Shown here: positions 63,680-64,000 of the stretch, in pieces
Numbering within the stretch: the stretch's first letter is position 1
How the letters are laid out: every line of letters starts with the position of its first letter
Origin: Candidatus Sulfopaludibacter sp. SbA3
Lineage (GTDB): Bacteria > Acidobacteriota > Terriglobia > Bryobacterales > Bryobacteraceae
Reading direction: 5' to 3'
DNA length: 64,000 nt
Assembly (NCBI GenBank): GCA_945890485.1
Contig: CAMDCN010000011.1
Coordinates: forward strand, 62,001-126,000
Made by a program: the position numbers and the translations under genes
Notes under the pieces: model-generated
Told to the model about the DNA's origin: nothing
Seen by the model: only the letters and a program-made list of their open reading frames with translations
Databases searched by the model: none

Positions 63680-64000
63680 ATGATCAAAGTCGAAGGTATA
63701 TCCAAGCGATACCCGGGACACACCGCGGTAGACAACATTTCCTTCGAAGTCGAAAAAGGACAGATTGTTGGCTTTCTTGGCCCGAATGGGGCAGGGAAGA
63801 CGACGACGATGCGCATCCTCACGTGCTTCATGCCCCCTTCGTCGGGAAGTGCGACGGTGGCGGGCTTTGATGTGCTGGAGAATCCGCTTGAAGTGAAGCG
63901 GCGCATCGGCTATCTGCCGGAGACGCCGCCGCTCTACCCCGAAATGGAAGTGGCGGAGTACCTGACTTTCGTGGGAAAGCTGAAGGGTTTGTCGGGCGAC
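63680..64000 (+). CDS. ABC transporter ATP-binding protein, 3' end outside window
   Basis: The first 107 residues are visible from ATG 63680. Walker A GPNGAGKTTTM follows the start, and the Q-loop region IGYLPETPPLYPEMEV fits the GldA/NatA group of ABC-2 type exporters involved in gliding motility, natural sodium efflux or polysaccharide export. The permease should lie downstream of the window. It is a separate unit from the 36-44 kb operon, so it is not an obvious ATPase for that system. Confidence 0.9.
   Translation, partial: MIKVEGISKRYPGHTAVDNISFEVEKGQIVGFLGPNGAGKTTTMRILTCFMPPSSGSATVAGFDVLENPLEVKRRIGYLPETPPLYPEMEVAEYLTFVGKLKGLSGD

Noticed and set aside
63680-64000. The ABC ATPase at the window end as the missing partner of the 36-44 kb permease
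   Set aside because: It is 19 kb away and resembles the GldA/NatA group rather than the MacB/LolD group.

Overview
The window looks like a chromosomal segment of an Acidobacteriota bacterium, most likely of the Bryobacterales/Solibacter group. This is inferred, not tested. It rests on high-GC coding sequence, a giant carboxypeptidase-regulatory TonB-dependent receptor, an S9 peptidase, BlaI/BlaR1-type regulation, exported sulfatase, DUF1080 and quinoprotein genes, tandem HlyD-type adaptors, a caspase-like/DUF4384 cluster and a huge He_PIG-repeat protein. No phage, insertion sequence, rRNA or CRISPR array was seen.

Region by region. 1-5.5 kb: the end of a PEGA-repeat protein, a D-tagatose/psicose 3-epimerase-type isomerase, and a divergent pair made of an AAA+ ATPase and a secretin-like protein. 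5.5-14 kb: a TonB-dependent receptor behind a near-consensus promoter and a long leader, an S9 peptidase, and a blaI-blaR1 pair with a dyad operator over its promoter. 14-20 kb: a compositionally distinct DUF4238 gene, then cmk-lysC and an exported quinoprotein. 19.5-21 kb: a four-gene envelope-stress-like cassette (BON, ActD-like, DUF3185, DUF3309). 21-30.5 kb: HNH nuclease and ComF, sulfatase plus DUF1080, a 122-bp inverted-repeat element, a LuxR regulator, tRNA-Cys running into an exported protein gene, smr, an xre/membrane-protein pair, a methyltransferase, and two glycoside hydrolases.

30.5-36.5 kb is housekeeping: clpX, lon, engB and rho, with terminator-like hairpins after clpX and lon. 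36.6-44.8 kb is one transport operon: three successive HlyD/MacA-type adaptors, a MacB-like permease with no ATPase gene beside it, and a TolC-type outer-membrane protein, followed by an endonuclease-type mutL. 46.7-59.3 kb holds two divergent blocks. Leftward is an exported caspase-like protein (with an EF-hand-like loop, PEGA and TPRs) and two DUF4384 proteins. Rightward is a small Ig-like protein, a propeller-like protein and a 2,482-residue protein with 25 He_PIG-type repeats. 59.3-64 kb has rsmD, recG, an exported Gfo/Idh-type protein, fabI and the start of an ABC transporter ATPase.

Taken together, the accessory genes describe a cell that exports sugar- and peptide-processing enzymes, takes up products by TonB-dependent transport, and invests heavily in envelope proteins. 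The most unusual items are the ATPase-less triple-adaptor efflux operon with glycine-rich adaptor insertions, the predicted periplasmic caspase/DUF4384 module facing a giant repeat-protein operon, the CX3CH haem-like motif in the quinoprotein, and the protein gene that has no ordinary start codon because a tRNA occupies its 5' end.
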